Shown here: piece after piece, positions 13,701 through 28,700 of the stretch | Numbering within the stretch: the first letter of the stretch is position 1 | Layout of the letters: every line of letters starts with the position of its first letter | NCBI GenBank assembly: GCA_946894095.1 | Contig: OX335643.1 | Location: forward strand, 5,877,036-5,941,035 | Length of the DNA stretch: 64,000 nt | DNA from: Incurvaria masculella | Lineage: Eukaryota; Arthropoda; Insecta; Lepidoptera; Incurvariidae | Reading direction: 5' to 3' | Made by a program: the position numbers and the translations under genes | The notes under the pieces: generated by a model | The model's input: only the letters and a program-made list of their open reading frames with translations | The model's database searches: none | What the model was told of the DNA's origin: nothing

Positions 13701-16700
13701 CCAGATGCCGACCACATAACGCCTCGACACCTTGTCGGCATGGTGAATATCTTCTGTCATACGTTTATTTAGTTCCACGTTCGGTTTTCTGCACTTCGTT
13801 CTTATTCCTAGTTATTCTTTGGATATTTTGAATGCATGCATGTAAATATTAACACTTTCCTGATCATTTTGTGAAGAACACAGACGACTCTCAGTAACTA
13901 CTTAGCTTTTTAAGGTGGCCTCTTAGGCGTCAAAACAATCTAAAAATTTAGAAAATTTCTCTCCCCAAACAACTCGAGAGCCATTTTCTGGATTTACTTA
14001 TCGTTCGATAACCACTGTTCCATTTTACTATCCCCTGTTTTCACCACCTCCAGCTACCTGAAATCCGATAGTTAACTTTCGGTTACATTGCATATTTATA
14101 TAGTGTAACCGAAAGATAACTTTGGGATTTCTGTAGCTGGAGGTGGTGGAACCGGGCGTATATCGACTATCAGTAGGTTTTTTTTGCATGAAAACCGTGC
14201 CAATCTACAGCAAAAATAAAATATTAATAAACATTGTATTTTCTCTGTGGTTCGAAACTTGATAATTTTTTTCGCAGGAACCAAAACGTGGGGACACCGA
14301 TTTATTTATGCTTACGGACCCACCTGCTAGGTCTAGGTGAATCTGAAAGTGGTGTCTTGGCCTACCATCCTGAGTTTTTAGCTCATAATAGAAGGTTTTC
14401 TGCTTGCTCAGGAGGCTTCTTTCCAATATCAGTAGCATGACATAAATATTGTATGGTTTTTCAATACCATTTCAATTATTGGTGTCATTTACGTCAGTGG
14501 TCTGATCTAATACAAATGAGACTTTTCTGCATGTCATCGATCATTACAACCGTAATGTTAGCATATGCTGTATGCCCCCAACACCTACGCTGCCTTCTCG
14601 TCGCCATTCCTGTGGTAATTCTCTTCAAATTGCTCGTTTTGACTGCCCCGTGTATATGCAATGCTTACGACATGCGTGCGCCAGAAACGGTTGTTATCGC
14701 ATCGTGTGTAATGAATGCAGTGTTCATTTGATAATTTAAAATATATTTAGTCAATGGTTTCGTCCGTGCATCGGATGAAAGGAGCGTGCGATGTACAATT
14801 TGCTTTGTCAGGGCTGTTGCATCACCCACAACGTAATGAAGAGTTTTTGATTAACATTTAGGCTCGAGCCTTGAAAAGATCTTTAAAGGAATCTGCAATT
14901 TCCTGAAATCCGATAAATATATGGTCGTCTTCTTCCTCCGCACTTTCGTTGTTTCTCTTATGTTATTCTATTTATGTCTAAAGTATAAGTAAACTCGACC
15001 AATTGCTGCCACGTGTAAATATCCGTGTGCATCTATGGTATAGTTAAACGGTGTACATATATCTTCTACCTACCGCCTACTCGCCTATGCAGGCAAAAGA
15101 AAACCTTTGTCACAGTTGCCTTTGACACGGTTTGTCTAGAACAAATCATAAATTTTAATAAAGGGTTCGTTAGTATAGGTTAGACGTATTAAATACAGTT
15201 CAGGGAATACAGAGAAAAGTTAATGTTTTTTAAATGTCATCGATACTTTGTTTTTTTTTCGGTTTTAGATTTTCGATTTAGTTTTAGCAAATTTTTATTG
15301 TCGTCGTGAGTGTAGACTAGTTTATATGCTTTTATTACTGTGTCGGGCTAGTTTATAATGGTGCACACAACCAAACCACCAAATTACTTATTTCACTGGA
15401 ATATTTCAATATCACCATTCGCGACACAACCAACGCTTACGACGATTTTTAGAGAAGACAACTTGAAAGCCGCACTTTGGCGGACAAACAAGTAAAATAC
15501 TTGTGTTGCCAATAACGGTGAGGTGTATGCTGGTGCAAAGCATGACATCTTTTTGTAATGATTTTTTATCTAATGTATGCTTGGTTGTTCTAAAAACCCT
15601 GTTTCGTCTAGCTAGACCCTAGACACCACTTTAGCAAACAAACACTCCGTGATCCAGCTACCTGCGCCTCGGGGCTATTCTCGGCATGTCATACTTCACC
15701 CACGCGGAATTCCATCGCCTTAGCGGCATGCAAATGCGGTGTTACGTGTCGCCACCGGCTCCAGTGGCACGAGCAATGCGGCATTAACTCGACGAAACCA
15801 CTTCGTACGACGAGGTGGTATCGAGATCTCCAACTGCTCGTAAATTCTGTAGCAGAATATTGGAGCGAAACGAATTGTCTTGAGTAGTTGATACTAAAAA
15901 TGATGACGACGACGTGGCACATTTAATTGCATTTATTTATTCAACTTCTGGTAGTCAAACTACAATGTCACAATTTGATTGATCCGCGTATTCGATCAAC
16001 TCAGTGAAGAAGAACCCACAAAGAAACTTCATTCGTGTCTATAATTATTGTTTTTTTTTCGTCCACACTAATAAATATAACAGAATTCAGATTTCATAGC
16101 TAAATGCTACTGCCAAACTTGAATTTTTGGTAGAACGGTCTAAGGCAAAGAACTAAGAACGACGGAAAGGGGGAGGAATACTGCTTATGGACAGGTGACC
16201 TGACCTAAAGGATAGGTCAGGACATAATAAAACAAAATAAATATTGATACAATAAAACAAAAAGAGGCTACTGTGGGTTTTTAAACTATATTGCATTATA
16301 TGATCAAGAAACACAATAGTTGTAAGCCAAGTGATGTACAATATAATGTATAAAGAAATAGTGTACTCCTTTAGAGTATAAATATAGAGAGAAAATTACG
16401 AAATTAATTGCATATTGTTAGGAAAATAAAGTGATTAAAGTACGTCTACATGATAGTCATAATGAAGTCGCGGGAAAGAAATTAATATGATAACATTACC
16501 TGTAATATTTATTTACAATGCTCAATCACATTTAAAGTTTTTAAAGACAAACAGAAGGTTTTCCTCCAAACCTTATTTTAACGGTATTATGAAGGAACGA
16601 CAGTTTGTCGGCATCCACAATAAGCTTGCGTGTTTTTTCCAATTTCTAAATTAAGCTGGTCCTTTCGATATTGAGAAAGCCAACCTAAGATTCTTTGCAG

Positions 16701-19700
16701 AAATCGGTACTAAAACAATGACTGAGTTAATAGCAGATGTTTCAGTAGGAGGTACATACATCAAACAAGCCAATTTATTAGTATTTTCAATTAATAGGAA
16801 GTCAACAGAGGGATTGATTGATGCAAGGATGATATTAAATCATGCGATCAACTAGTCCAACTGGTCCTGTCGCATTGCAATGTGGGTGTTGTATCTGTTC
16901 ACAGTTATATGCACAATATCCGTATAACGGAGACTGCAATCAACCAAGAAGTACCTAGGAATTTACCATAACAGGAAAGGATTAAAGCAGTTTAAATAAA
17001 TTGTGATGTTTATGATGTGGACTGGAACTGTGCCAAAGATTTTTTTAACAAAATGCTGCTTAAAAGCGCCCTTCTCGACTGGACTAACTTATTGGCGGGC
17101 AGGGCACAAAATCGTGCTATTGCGCTCTGTTACAGTTTCTGGTTCAAAGAAAAAGACAGGCTCCGTGATGAAGGGGACGCAGCATGTCGTCCACAACGCA
17201 GACAATGAGCACAGTGTCTGATTTGGTTAGATTTACAAAACTCTGAATTTAAAAACGACTGAAAGTAAATCATGAACGTTTTAGTAAAAAATCAAAAACT
17301 AAATTGATTTGGAATCTTCATGGAACAAACTAGGCTTGATGGCTAAGATTTTTAGATGCTTTGGTTTTATCGTTGAGTAATCCACGTCCAAATTACCTGT
17401 ATACATTGTATGTAATTACCTCAATTTTGGCCTATTCATGAAATTATTACAGCATATAGGTCGTATTGATCAGAAATGGCAGCCTTTTCAAATAAATAGT
17501 TGCGGTCTCGGTCACGTGGTTGACGAAACTTCACGGTATTTTCATATCCATTAAATACATAAAAACATCGATCTCTCCTTATTCATAAGCAGCCTTAGTG
17601 CAGTGTGGAGGTATGGTCTTCCTGTAGATTCGCTCTCTCCTTATTCATAAACAGCCTCAGTACCGTGTGGAGTCCCTCCTGTAGATTCGCCATCGGTGAC
17701 CGTGACGGGCGACGCGCGCGAGGGAACGGCCTCAATCCGGTTTCCGTCAGACGCAAGGCAGACGGGTCGGCCTCCTTCGGCGGCCGTCGTCCTTGGCTCA
17801 CGGCGAAGGTCGCCGCGCGTCGGCAGCTTAAGGGGGGAATAGAGACCTGCTTATAACAATACTCTGACCATTGACTCTTCTGCTGACTTTCTCTTAAAAC
17901 ATGCTCTTCACTTAGAGGTGCTACTTCACCAGTCTGGTTATGATACCGTCTTCTGGGCCGGACGGAAATGACCGTTTCAGATACTTCAGCGCTGTAAATT
18001 CGTACATGCATACATTCCTTCACGCCGCTTTCCCGGAGGGGTAGGCAGAGATGCTAGAGCGCCATACAGTACGATCATAACACACCTCTTTTGCTTTATC
18101 TACAGAATATATATTTTCATACATGCTCTACGATTACGGGTGCTACGTACCGGACCTATACGAATTATTACATCGATTTGCTCGCGGTATACGCGTACTA
18201 GGTCCCCCAGGCTGGACACTTGTGCTCTCTAAGTCTCTGCTCTGTAAGTTTGTTTCGTCGTTCTTTGGTCACCCATTCTCGATTTTCGTAACAATATTAT
18301 TTATCAATTGACACTGCACTATAACCCGATGATATTATATACAAATATTTTTGTTCATTGTTTATTCATCATCCATAGGCAGACAGCACACTGCACACAG
18401 ACATACGGGTTATTGGTACCCTTTTGTGTGAATACAATATTTTATTTCATTGTAACATAAATCTTCTTCTTCAGCCTTTTGCTGTCCACTGCTGGACGTA
18501 GCCTTCCCCAGAATTCGCCAAGTTGTGCGGTCTCCTGTTTTTCTTCGCTAGTTGTCACCAGCTGTCTGACGTATATCGTCTGACCAACGTGCTGGCGGTT
18601 TGACGACGCTTCTTTTCGCTGTGTACACAACAAAACATTTTGTCAGCCTCGGTGGCCCAGTGGCGCGACACTTCGGCGATCGCTCTCCGAAGTTAAGCAA
18701 CGCTGGGTCCGGTCTGGTCTTGGATGGGTGACCATTCGACCGTTGAGAGAGGCTGGCCGTGGTTCGGATTCCACGTTAAGCTGTAGGTCCCCTTCCTTAC
18801 TTACTAGGTGGTAGGGTTTATCCCGCCCGGGTTGGTACCATCGCATTGGATGAACGATGGTCGAAGCGGCAATGAAAATTGTCCGTGTTTTCCATCCAGT
18901 TCAATGTAGCCGTGCAATATAAGGAAGGTCCTGGCATGGCACCTAGTTCCCATGTGGTGTGTTGGGCTAATACCATGACAGAACTTGTGGTATTAGCCAT
19001 CCATGTCCAGTCACATAAAAAAAAAAAAAAAGTCAGTGCTCCATCTGTGGTCATCTCGGCGACATAAGTGACCGGCCCACTGCCCACAGTTTAGCAAGCC
19101 TATGCATAACGTCAGTGACCTTGGTGCTTTGGCTTATTAGCGAATTTGGAATTCAGTCGCGCAGTGAGATATGTGCATGGATCTTTCCCTTGCCCTTTGG
19201 GGTACTTTCAGCTTTTGTGCATTACCAACTGTGAGCGTCCATGTCTCGCAGGCGTAGGTCAAAACTGGCAGCACGTATTGGTCAAACAGTCTGGTCTTGA
19301 GAGACTGGTGCATCTTAGAATGGAAGACATCTTTAAGTTTTCCAAAGGCGGCCTACACCAGGTGAATACGCCTGCCTATTTCTTTTGCGAGTGGGTCACG
19401 TCCGAGTTTAATCACTTGGCCCAAGTAGCAATACTCGTGGACTTGCTCTATTGCAGTGCCGAAGACCGTGATCGGATTTGATGCTAGGTCTGTGGTTCCC
19501 ATCAGCTTGGTTTTGTCTTCATTCATCTTGAGTCCTACTTTTTGCGATTCCTGTGGTAGGTCACATAGCATCACGTTCAGGCTATCAAATATCAGTTTAC
19601 TATGCAAAGACTATGTCCGCCATCTAACATGAGCATGACGCCGGGTCCAGTCATCCCCTCTCTCAGCCATATTTTAGGGAAAGAGGTGACCCGAACCAAG

Positions 19701-22700
19701 CGCCACCCACGTCCGGTTACATAAATAAAACCAATCTCTGTTCCTCCCTTAAGGCTAACATCGCTGAAAGCGCTTATCGCTCACACCTTATTACGTATCC
19801 AAGTTACGAAATTATACTGTGCGATACCTGGTGTGTCCACTTTACTCCCTGTCCTTGAGTGACTGGATAGTGTTGCTGTTTTTGATACAGTTGACTCTGT
19901 GGAGGTCTTTCCATTGTTTCACTTGAAATTCAGGTCTTTGTCATTGCTAGGAACACTAATAATGATGTTATACTTTTCCACTAACCAACCTGACGAAGTT
20001 TCTTGAAACTGAAACAGAAACTAAAAATTGTTTGTTTTTGTTGGGGTTCCGTAGCCAAATGGAAATAATGGGAACTAAATAATTACGGGAATGGAAAATA
20101 AATAATTCTGTGCTTTTGTACCGCCTTCTACTTCAGGTTGCTTAAAGTCGGTTCAATGTTTTTTTAAACTGTTATTTTTGTTTGGCCCGACGCGAAAATG
20201 TACCCTCTAAAGCCGGCGCGAAGTTGTCGTGGTTCCCGGTTGCCCGTCGTCGGCTGTTCGTGTTAGTTTTTACTGATTGCAAAGTTTATCAAAATTATGT
20301 GTGTAGGTACTTTTTGTATGCGAAACGTACTCTTGGTTCAATTTTTTTTTATTGTTGTATTAACAAGTCTAGTCCGACTTCTTAGTACCGCAGTGTTGTT
20401 ACATTGATTAGGAGTTGTTCCGTAGACCGGTCTGGGGTGTCTGGTGTAGACGGGCGAAACTAAAAGCTCATTATCGCTCAAGTGAACCGGTTATAAAGAA
20501 CTTTCCCCTCGCTATCATTAAAATGATGAATGAATTTAACGTGACCGCAGACGTATGAATCGGAGAGAGGTGGCATTTTACATGAGCTCTGTCAATATTC
20601 TTTTGTCAATTCAGACTGTCAATTCAATCTCAAGACCCAAGAAACTGTTTTGAATCTCAACATTACTTTTGTTTCACAAAATCGGCGCTTAGGTCCGAAA
20701 ACGGGAAATGAATACAATTTTGTGCTTATTCATGGTATGTATTGTATTTCTTCTCGTTTTAGTCACAAAGGTTTCCGTTTTCTTAATGCCTTTTTGACCG
20801 TATCTGTTTCATGATTGGACAAACATACTTTGTATGTCCGGCTGTTCCAATCTACAGGTCGCATTTCTCAACTGATTCTCGTGAAATTTTGTAAGCAGGC
20901 TCGATATTTTTATGGAATGTTTCAAAATGGCGGAGTAATTTTGAGAAATTTTCAAATGTGGTATGTCTGTCCGGCTGTTCTCATCTGCAGTTGCACTTCT
21001 CCACTGATTCGCTTGAAATTTTGCAAGCAGGTTCGATATTTATGTAGCTTTTTTTTAACGATTCAAAAACATATCAAAATTTTAAAAAAATGTTAAATGC
21101 TCAAAGAGACAGAGTCGGGAGGTCTACATCTCAGAGAGACATATATATTGAATTCCATAGATTTTATTTAAAATTGAATTTAAAATTGCAAGACGTCTGC
21201 AAATCTCTGCCTGATGACGGGCGGTGGCGCATGCTAGTGGCGAACAAGTATGCAAATGTATCGAGTCGATTGTTAATACTAATGGCTCTGAGCTGTAGAA
21301 CTCGCGAGTCTGTCTTTTTGAAATAAAAAAAAATCACCTACTTGCAAAATTTCAAGATAATCGATTGAGAAATGCGACATGTAGAAAAAAATTGCTTTTT
21401 CAAAATGACTCCGCCATTTTGATTTTTTTTTAAAACTATCTCGAATAAAAAATCTATAAAAATATAGAATCTGCTTACCAAATTTCACGAGAATCGGTTG
21501 AGAAATGTGACCTGTAGAGGAGAACAACCGTACAGACATACTACATTTGAAAATTTTGAAAATAATTCAGAATTGAACGGAACGAAAATGAAACGGAGAC
21601 CTTAGTCAATTAAAACGCTAGAAAGTAAAAAAGATAACCTGTCTAGACATAACTCTTAAATTGCAATCCTTTGATTGGGTCTCGATTTGCATGAAATTAC
21701 GTGCACCGTTCGAGTGGCTCGCTCGCGGAACTCGCATGCTGCATTCGCTATGCATAATTCGATCGGCTTATCACTGTGAAAGGTGTAACAGGCTGTTCGC
21801 TCTTAGTTTCCGGCTAACTCGGACACCCGTCGCGGGAACTGTCTTCGTGGTTAGCTAACGTTTTTGTTGTTCAACTGTTACGTTGATTCTGCAGAGTCTG
21901 GTAACAAAGGGAGTGGTTTTTAAGGCCAAAATGGTATTTTTTTGCGGGAAACTTAAAACAAAGTACCTAACAACGATGGATAGTTGTTTTTTATACTACT
22001 ATTTTCTTTTTCCAGTGTCGTCCATTCATCATAAATGCTAAATTTGGGTGAATGTTTGTTTAAACTATGTTTATTTACAAAGCATTACCGCAAATATTTA
22101 CTGAGAAATTATTGACCTTCCGTGGTGTGCTGCATGGGCTCAGGCACATACAGAATACAAGTGGTCCCACTGCATTTCTTCCCGTGCGTGTTTTAAGAGG
22201 CGATTAAGAGATCCATCGTTCGTGATTCATATTCCACATAAAAAAAATGGTATCTCTACTTACTAGCTGGTAGAGTTAATCCCATTCGGGTTTGTACCAC
22301 ATTCGTAAGGATTCGTACAGCCGACCTTCCACACTAGAGACCGATTTTTCGTCCACCGGACTTTCTACCCACATAGTTAAGTGCGGCAAGCGATTGACCG
22401 TTTCCCAGTAAGTTCTTTCTTAGAAGAGATGACAACAACGATGTCTATATTCGGTAGATGGCGCCACGTAACGATTTGCATCCGACAATTTATTCCCATG
22501 CCCATTCCGCTTTGACCTTCCATACATGGCTGACCTATCGTCAGAATCTTAATACGCAAAATATGCGTCCAACGGAATTCTCAGTCAACTGTTCGTTCCA
22601 TGTATGGTTAACGCCATTAGGAGATGATTTGACAGATTTGTATTTATTAATATTACATGAGATATAAATAAAATATAGGCAGGACAAGTTGGTATAAAAT

Positions 22701-25700
22701 CTGTACAAGGAGACCAATATGGAATGTTGTTGTTGAAAACATTCATAAGACGTTAGCAAAACAAATAACGACATATCTCAGTAACTTGACTATACTGTCG
22801 AACGTGTAATGGTTTTATCAATCTAGAAACCCTTTACCGGACCTACTTGAAAATTCTCGTCGATCAAGATCGATCCCTTGATCCCCGATCATCCGTCACA
22901 CGTTGGGTGCGCAGACTAGACGGAGTGATCATGAAGCAAAGTGGGGCGGTGCAGAGGGACCACGGAAGAGGGGGGAGCTCTTAGTCGAGCAAGCTTCTGA
23001 GTCGGAAATAGTCTCGTCCATTAAAAAAAAGACTTAAAATAATAATTGAATTCTTCAATTTTGTCACAACAGTTTACAAAAGGTGCCCGCCAAAAGGCAT
23101 TCTCTTCCCCTCTATCCTTGGAATGTTCGAAAAGTGCAAGGCCGCAGACAAAGAGGATGAAAGAAGTTAGAAATTATATCAACATGGATGGCATGGTAAT
23201 ACCACACCCACCGTAATGATATTAGCCAACACACCGCATTGCCGAAGAAATCAGGTGCCATGTCAGGGCCTTCCCTTTATGGCCACGGCTACATTGAACT
23301 GGATGGAAGCTACGAAAAAAAATCCAATGCCGTTTCGACTATCTTTGAAGAATTAAATGTAAAAAAAGGGTTTGCTAGAAAGATTAATCAAAACTAATGG
23401 AATACTTTAGGCTAGATTAGAATCGGTTCGAAAATTTACAATTAAATTATTGTGAACCCAATTCCCGTGTTGGTTTCCGCTTCTGCATTGATCATCTCGA
23501 AAAAAATGGCTTTGTAATTTATACGAGGGGCCGCAGGAATTATTTTGGCCCAAGGCCCTTCACCGGCTAGCTCCGCGCTGCCGTAGCAGCCTCCGCGGGA
23601 GCCACTGAACCCGAGTTGGCTCGCGCGACCGTTTCGCTGAGGTCCATATCTTCCGCCCGCGCCAAATGTCACTTTCAATGCCCGCGACCTCGGCACACAT
23701 TCCCGATCGGTCGCGGCCACAGGATTGGGAATAGACTGGAAGTGCCAATGCTCTCGCTTCGCGCTTGTCGCCGCCTTATATTAAAACTATAAAAATGTTG
23801 TTACGTTTTTTTTATGGAACCTGACATGGATGGCTAATACCACAAAACTACCGTTATGATATTAGCTCAATCCACCATATTTCCGAAGGAATTAAGTGCC
23901 ATGCCAGAACCTTTATGAACACGGCTACTTGAACTGGATGGAAAACTCGGGCAATTATTAATTGCCGCTTCAACCATAGTTTAATCCAATGCGATGGTAC
24001 CGACCAGAACGGGTGGTGGTAGGGCCATCTAGTAGGTGCACTAAACCTCTCGCACGAGCCGTACTAAAACGCACGCCCGCTAGTCAATAATCGCATATCG
24101 GGCGCACACACGTCGCGTAATCACTACATAGTATAAAACAAAGTCGCTTTCTCTGTCCCTATATCCCCATGTTCGCTTAAATCTTTAAAACTACGCAACG
24201 GATTTTGATGCGGTTTTTTTTAATAGATAGAGTGATTAAAGAGGAAGGTTTATATGTATAATAACATCCATTAAATAGTGGAGAAATACTGTTATTTTTG
24301 AGGTTTCCAATGTGATGTCATAAAAAAAGACGTGTGGCACTCGGGGACTGCCGCGGTAAAGCTATTGCATAGCATTTTGTATCAAGTTATGCCGGTCCGC
24401 CCCCGCCGCCGCTCCCGCCGCCGCCCCCGGCCCCGCTCCCCCTGGTGTGAAGTAGCACTACCGGCATCGCCCGTCGGAGTTTGCGGAGCGTGAGGTTTTT
24501 TTTCGTTACGGAATTTCTGGATTCGGTCCCCGCGCTCAAGGCCCTCGATAGAAGCTATGCAATAGCTTAAAAAAACATTTTTCCGCTTACATTGCAAACG
24601 CAGGCTGAACCCTACGAGATTTGTCAAATCACTACATAGTATAAAACAAAGTCGCTTTCTCTGTCCCTATATCCCCATGTATGCTTAAATCTTTAAAACT
24701 AAGCAACGGATTTTGATGCGGTTTTTTTAATAGATAGAGTGATTGAAGAGGAAGGCTTATATGTACAATAACATGCCTTAAATAGTGGAGAAGTACTGTT
24801 ATTTTTGAGGTTTCCAATGTGATGTCGTAAAAAAATATTTTTTTTCCGCTTACATTGCAAACGCAGGCTGAACCCTACGAGATTTATCAAAATAATGTAC
24901 TAAGTATTGTACACATTGAAAAGGTCTACAGTAAACTCCGCGATGGTATATTTCTATCTCTTATGGATATCCCACAATAACATTTTATTGTCATTTACTT
25001 TTTACGACAAATTATGGCTAATTTTCGAAGCGATTTTAACCAATACAGCATTAATCCTTATCCAATTAAATATCTTAATACATTGTTGATTTAATACAGA
25101 TCTATATGGCCCATTACAGCATATGATTTAAATAAATATTTTCGAAGATATTACAGATTTAAAAATTGCGGGACGTAGCGTTTGCGGCGGTACCGGCCAG
25201 ACGGGGCGGCGGGAGCCATTCAGATATATTTCATACCCGTGCGAAGCCGGAGCGGGCCGCTAGTATCTAATAAAATGGCGACCAGGGCAACACGTGGTCG
25301 GGAGCGGCGACTTCTCTTACGTGCCGGAGTTCATGGCTTCAAATCCCCGCCCCGTTCCTGCACCAATTTCTTTCTCTTTCTGCTTTTGATAGGCATTTGT
25401 TACCAATCTACAGTTCAGTATATATTTAAAACTGTAGGTCCTAGGGGTCCTGCTAGGTTGAGTCCCCCCGGGTTAGTACCATCGCATTGGATTAAAAGTT
25501 GGTCGAAACGGCATTGGAAAATTATCCGTGTCTTCCATCTATTTCAATGTAGCCGGGCGCATAAAGGAAAGGCCCTGACATGGCACCTAATTCCTACGGA
25601 AATGCGGTGTGTTTGGTCTAAATGACGGTGAGTGTAGTATTAGTTAACCATCCATATTTGTTTATTTTAATATATTTTTTCATTATTTTATAATTCTGGA

Positions 25701-28700
25701 TCAGTGATCATTAATATTAGCGATTTGTCGATAAGTGATGTGTAACTCGTAATAGAGGCACGGATCCAGGATTGGATTGAGGATTTGGAAAAAATGCGAA
25801 TAATCAAAAAACCGGCCAAGTGCGAGTCGGACTCGCACACGAAGGGTTCCATACCATTGTACTAGATTTAACACAAATAATCACGTTTTTTTGTATGGGG
25901 GCCACCTTTCATTTTGAATATTTTTAAATTTTACCTATTTGTTGTTATAGCGGCAAAATAAATACACACTCTGTGAAAATTTCAGTTGCCTACCTATTGC
26001 GGTTCGTTAGATACAGCCCTGTGACGGACGGACGGATGGACGGACAGCGGAGGCTTAGTAATAGGGTTCTGTTGGCATCCTTTGGGTACGGAAACCTAAA
26101 ACCGCCATCGACCTTGGTCTCAAAAAAGATCATCGGAATTATTATTATGAGCGGAATGGATATTTTAAAGCCGGAATGGATATGTTTTTATGAGGAGTAG
26201 GAATGGGAAAGTCAGTCAGTCAGTCAGTGAGCGTGTTTGCGTCCACTGCTGGACATACGCCTCTCCAATCCTTCTCCACTCCTCCTGGCCCTCAGCGGTA
26301 CGGAACCACTGCTTTCCGCCGACGCACTTGGTGTCGTCTTCCCACCTGGCGGGTGGTCTTCCCACACTCCGTTTGCCTGGGCCAGTGTAGGACACGGTTA
26401 CTCCAACGGTCGTCGTCTCTTCGGCTGACGTATGACGAAAGGGAAAAGTAAGGTTCAAATGGGATGGACTCCGAACTGCCCATCTTCTGGTATCGAAATA
26501 AAAGTAATCCATTGAAAGCTCCGTACATATTCATTGAATTCAACACACAGTCTCGACCTGAATAAAATCCTACACGTAAAGCAATCTGCCCTTCGTCTGT
26601 AAGGATTCTGTGTATCCCATAGACTTAGAATGCAAAGACACGCAGAGTCTGATTGATAAGATCAAAATGGTTTCATACAAAATGTACTGATATTACTTAT
26701 TTTATTTAAAAATAGAGATGTTTTCAAATAAAATAAGTCATGTAGCTTCAAAATAATGATCTGAAGTTATGTTTCAAGTTTAATTTGAAATAACAAGGAA
26801 AAAAAAAATTGGTCGACAAAGAATCAGTGGGTCATCTCTTATTTACCAGCAACAAGTGTATTAAAGCCCTGGTACTTGCCAAATCGCAAAGTTAGACGAG
26901 GCACCCCAAGTTAACTAACTAAGTCTGATGATTATAAGTGTCATTCTTACAACATATGATTCCTTGTCTAGGAATCAACCTATTTTCGTTAATGTATGTT
27001 TCCTTTTTCTATACAAAATACATTGCGGAAACGGTGTCATTTTCCGAACTTTTTTGACTAAATGTAGAAATCTAAAAGCAAATGGAATTTTTTGTTTATG
27101 CATATATGCTGTTTTTGCTTATATCTAGAAATCGAATTACTTTCAGATTTGTAATGAGAAAAATCAACTTTTTTATTTTTATTATTATTTAAATAAATGA
27201 TGGAATCAAAAAATATTAACAATCCATTATCAGTCTGAGGTTCTATTTGGATTTGCTGAAGCGTTTCACTACATATTATTACATTTGTTAAAAAGTGCAT
27301 TTGTATGGCGCGAGTAGTTGGCTAGTCCTAGCGCCTTAATTCGGATTATTACGCCCGTTAATCTCTCAATCTACAAGTCATAGTTCACCTTGGCTTCCAC
27401 GCATGATTTCTATGAGGAATATTAGAGAAACCTTAGAGAATTTGCATAAACGCACATGATATTATGAGCTGTGACACTGTGTACCTCTAGCGATTCAAAA
27501 AGTCGTCTCATCGGGTAGGTGTGTTCCATCTCTCTAACTCGCCGTAGCGAAGCCTAAGTTGACTTCGCACTCTTCATCTGTCTTGTAAGCGTGCGGCGCG
27601 TATGGTATGCTAGTCTGTGGTTTATCCACTAACGTGTGTTGTTGTTATTGTCCGCAGATCAAGTTGGAGTCGGTACTCGGGCTGACTGTCAGCAGCAACG
27701 CGGCTCTAGACTGCGACCCTGCCACGGAGCTCGTCGCCTACCCAGCAGGGTGAGTACATATCACTAACTCTTATAAAACTGTCTGTCCGTCTGTCTGTTT
27801 GCATATAACTTGAGAACCACTCACCCGATTTCGATGCGGTTTGTATCTCCGTGTTGGTTGACGCTTTCCATCAACTATAGGCTACGTGGTATGCAATCGC
27901 ACGCAAATTATGATATTAGTATGGATTTAACGTGTACATTATAAAATCGTTCTTTTTACGACTTTCTTCACCCAGTTGCTGGGACCTCGCTTAACGGTCG
28001 CTTCACATAAATAGCTTTGTAAGCCTCCTTCAGGCCTGAAGCGTCGGTTGACCTCGCACGAAAAGGTCAGGCTACCGTGCAGCCAGGGCCGTTCAGTTAC
28101 GTAGTTCTGCGTTGATTTAGCCTTATGCCTGGCCTATTAATAGAAATTTGGGTAACTAGATGCAATGTTTCAACCAAACTAGGCTAAAGGAACAGTTAAC
28201 GTTTCGATGAAGCTGGTTATTATAATATGTTAAACAACAGATTATTCTTGTTCTACCAAGAATGGGTTAGAAAATGTCATGTAATCGCGTGCCATTGTTT
28301 GCCTCAATTGGCAAGGCAGTTTGTTGAGTCGATAAAATATCTGAAGGTGTTTCTTTTGACGTGAATTCGATGATCTCGCGCGTCGGCGTGAGTGGGCCGA
28401 TTTTGAAAATAGGATGTTTCAATTGTTCGATTTTTTTAGGGAGGGATCGAATTCAAAAAAATCTCCGCTGTATATAAATATAAATGACTCTGTATTTTTT
28501 TAAATAAATATGCTGGGTTGTGAAAATGTTTAGGCAAATAAATAAAGCTGGACAATTAATGCATCTTTAGTATTTTTGAAATTTGAAAATTCGTTATAGT
28601 TTATTAAAAAAATAATAAAAAGTGTTTTTACTTACGTGAATGCAATTAGCTGTTTATTTGTTTATTTTGCTCGATTAGGTGTAAACACACTCTTGGAATT

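Larger units (their letters stand above)
4783..27657 (+). other. Intron 1 (about 22.9 kb)
   Basis: Begins GTGAGT after exon 1 and ends with CAG at 27655-27657. No host exon is recognisable inside. Repeats I can support are listed separately. Stretches of more than 300 bp where I see only AT-rich or unassigned sequence are about 5700-6490, 9200-9820, 9970-10750, 12280-13170, 13800-17000, 19620-20810, 21550-22110, 22330-23170 and 26460-27650. A diverged phrase near 5080-5150 recurs near 9880-9950, suggesting another old repeat. Confidence 0.8.

Noticed and set aside
18660..18740. Functional 5S rRNA gene
   Set aside because: Only about 65 bp resembles 5S rRNA, the 5' and 3' stems are missing, and the segment continues into a SINE body and poly(A).
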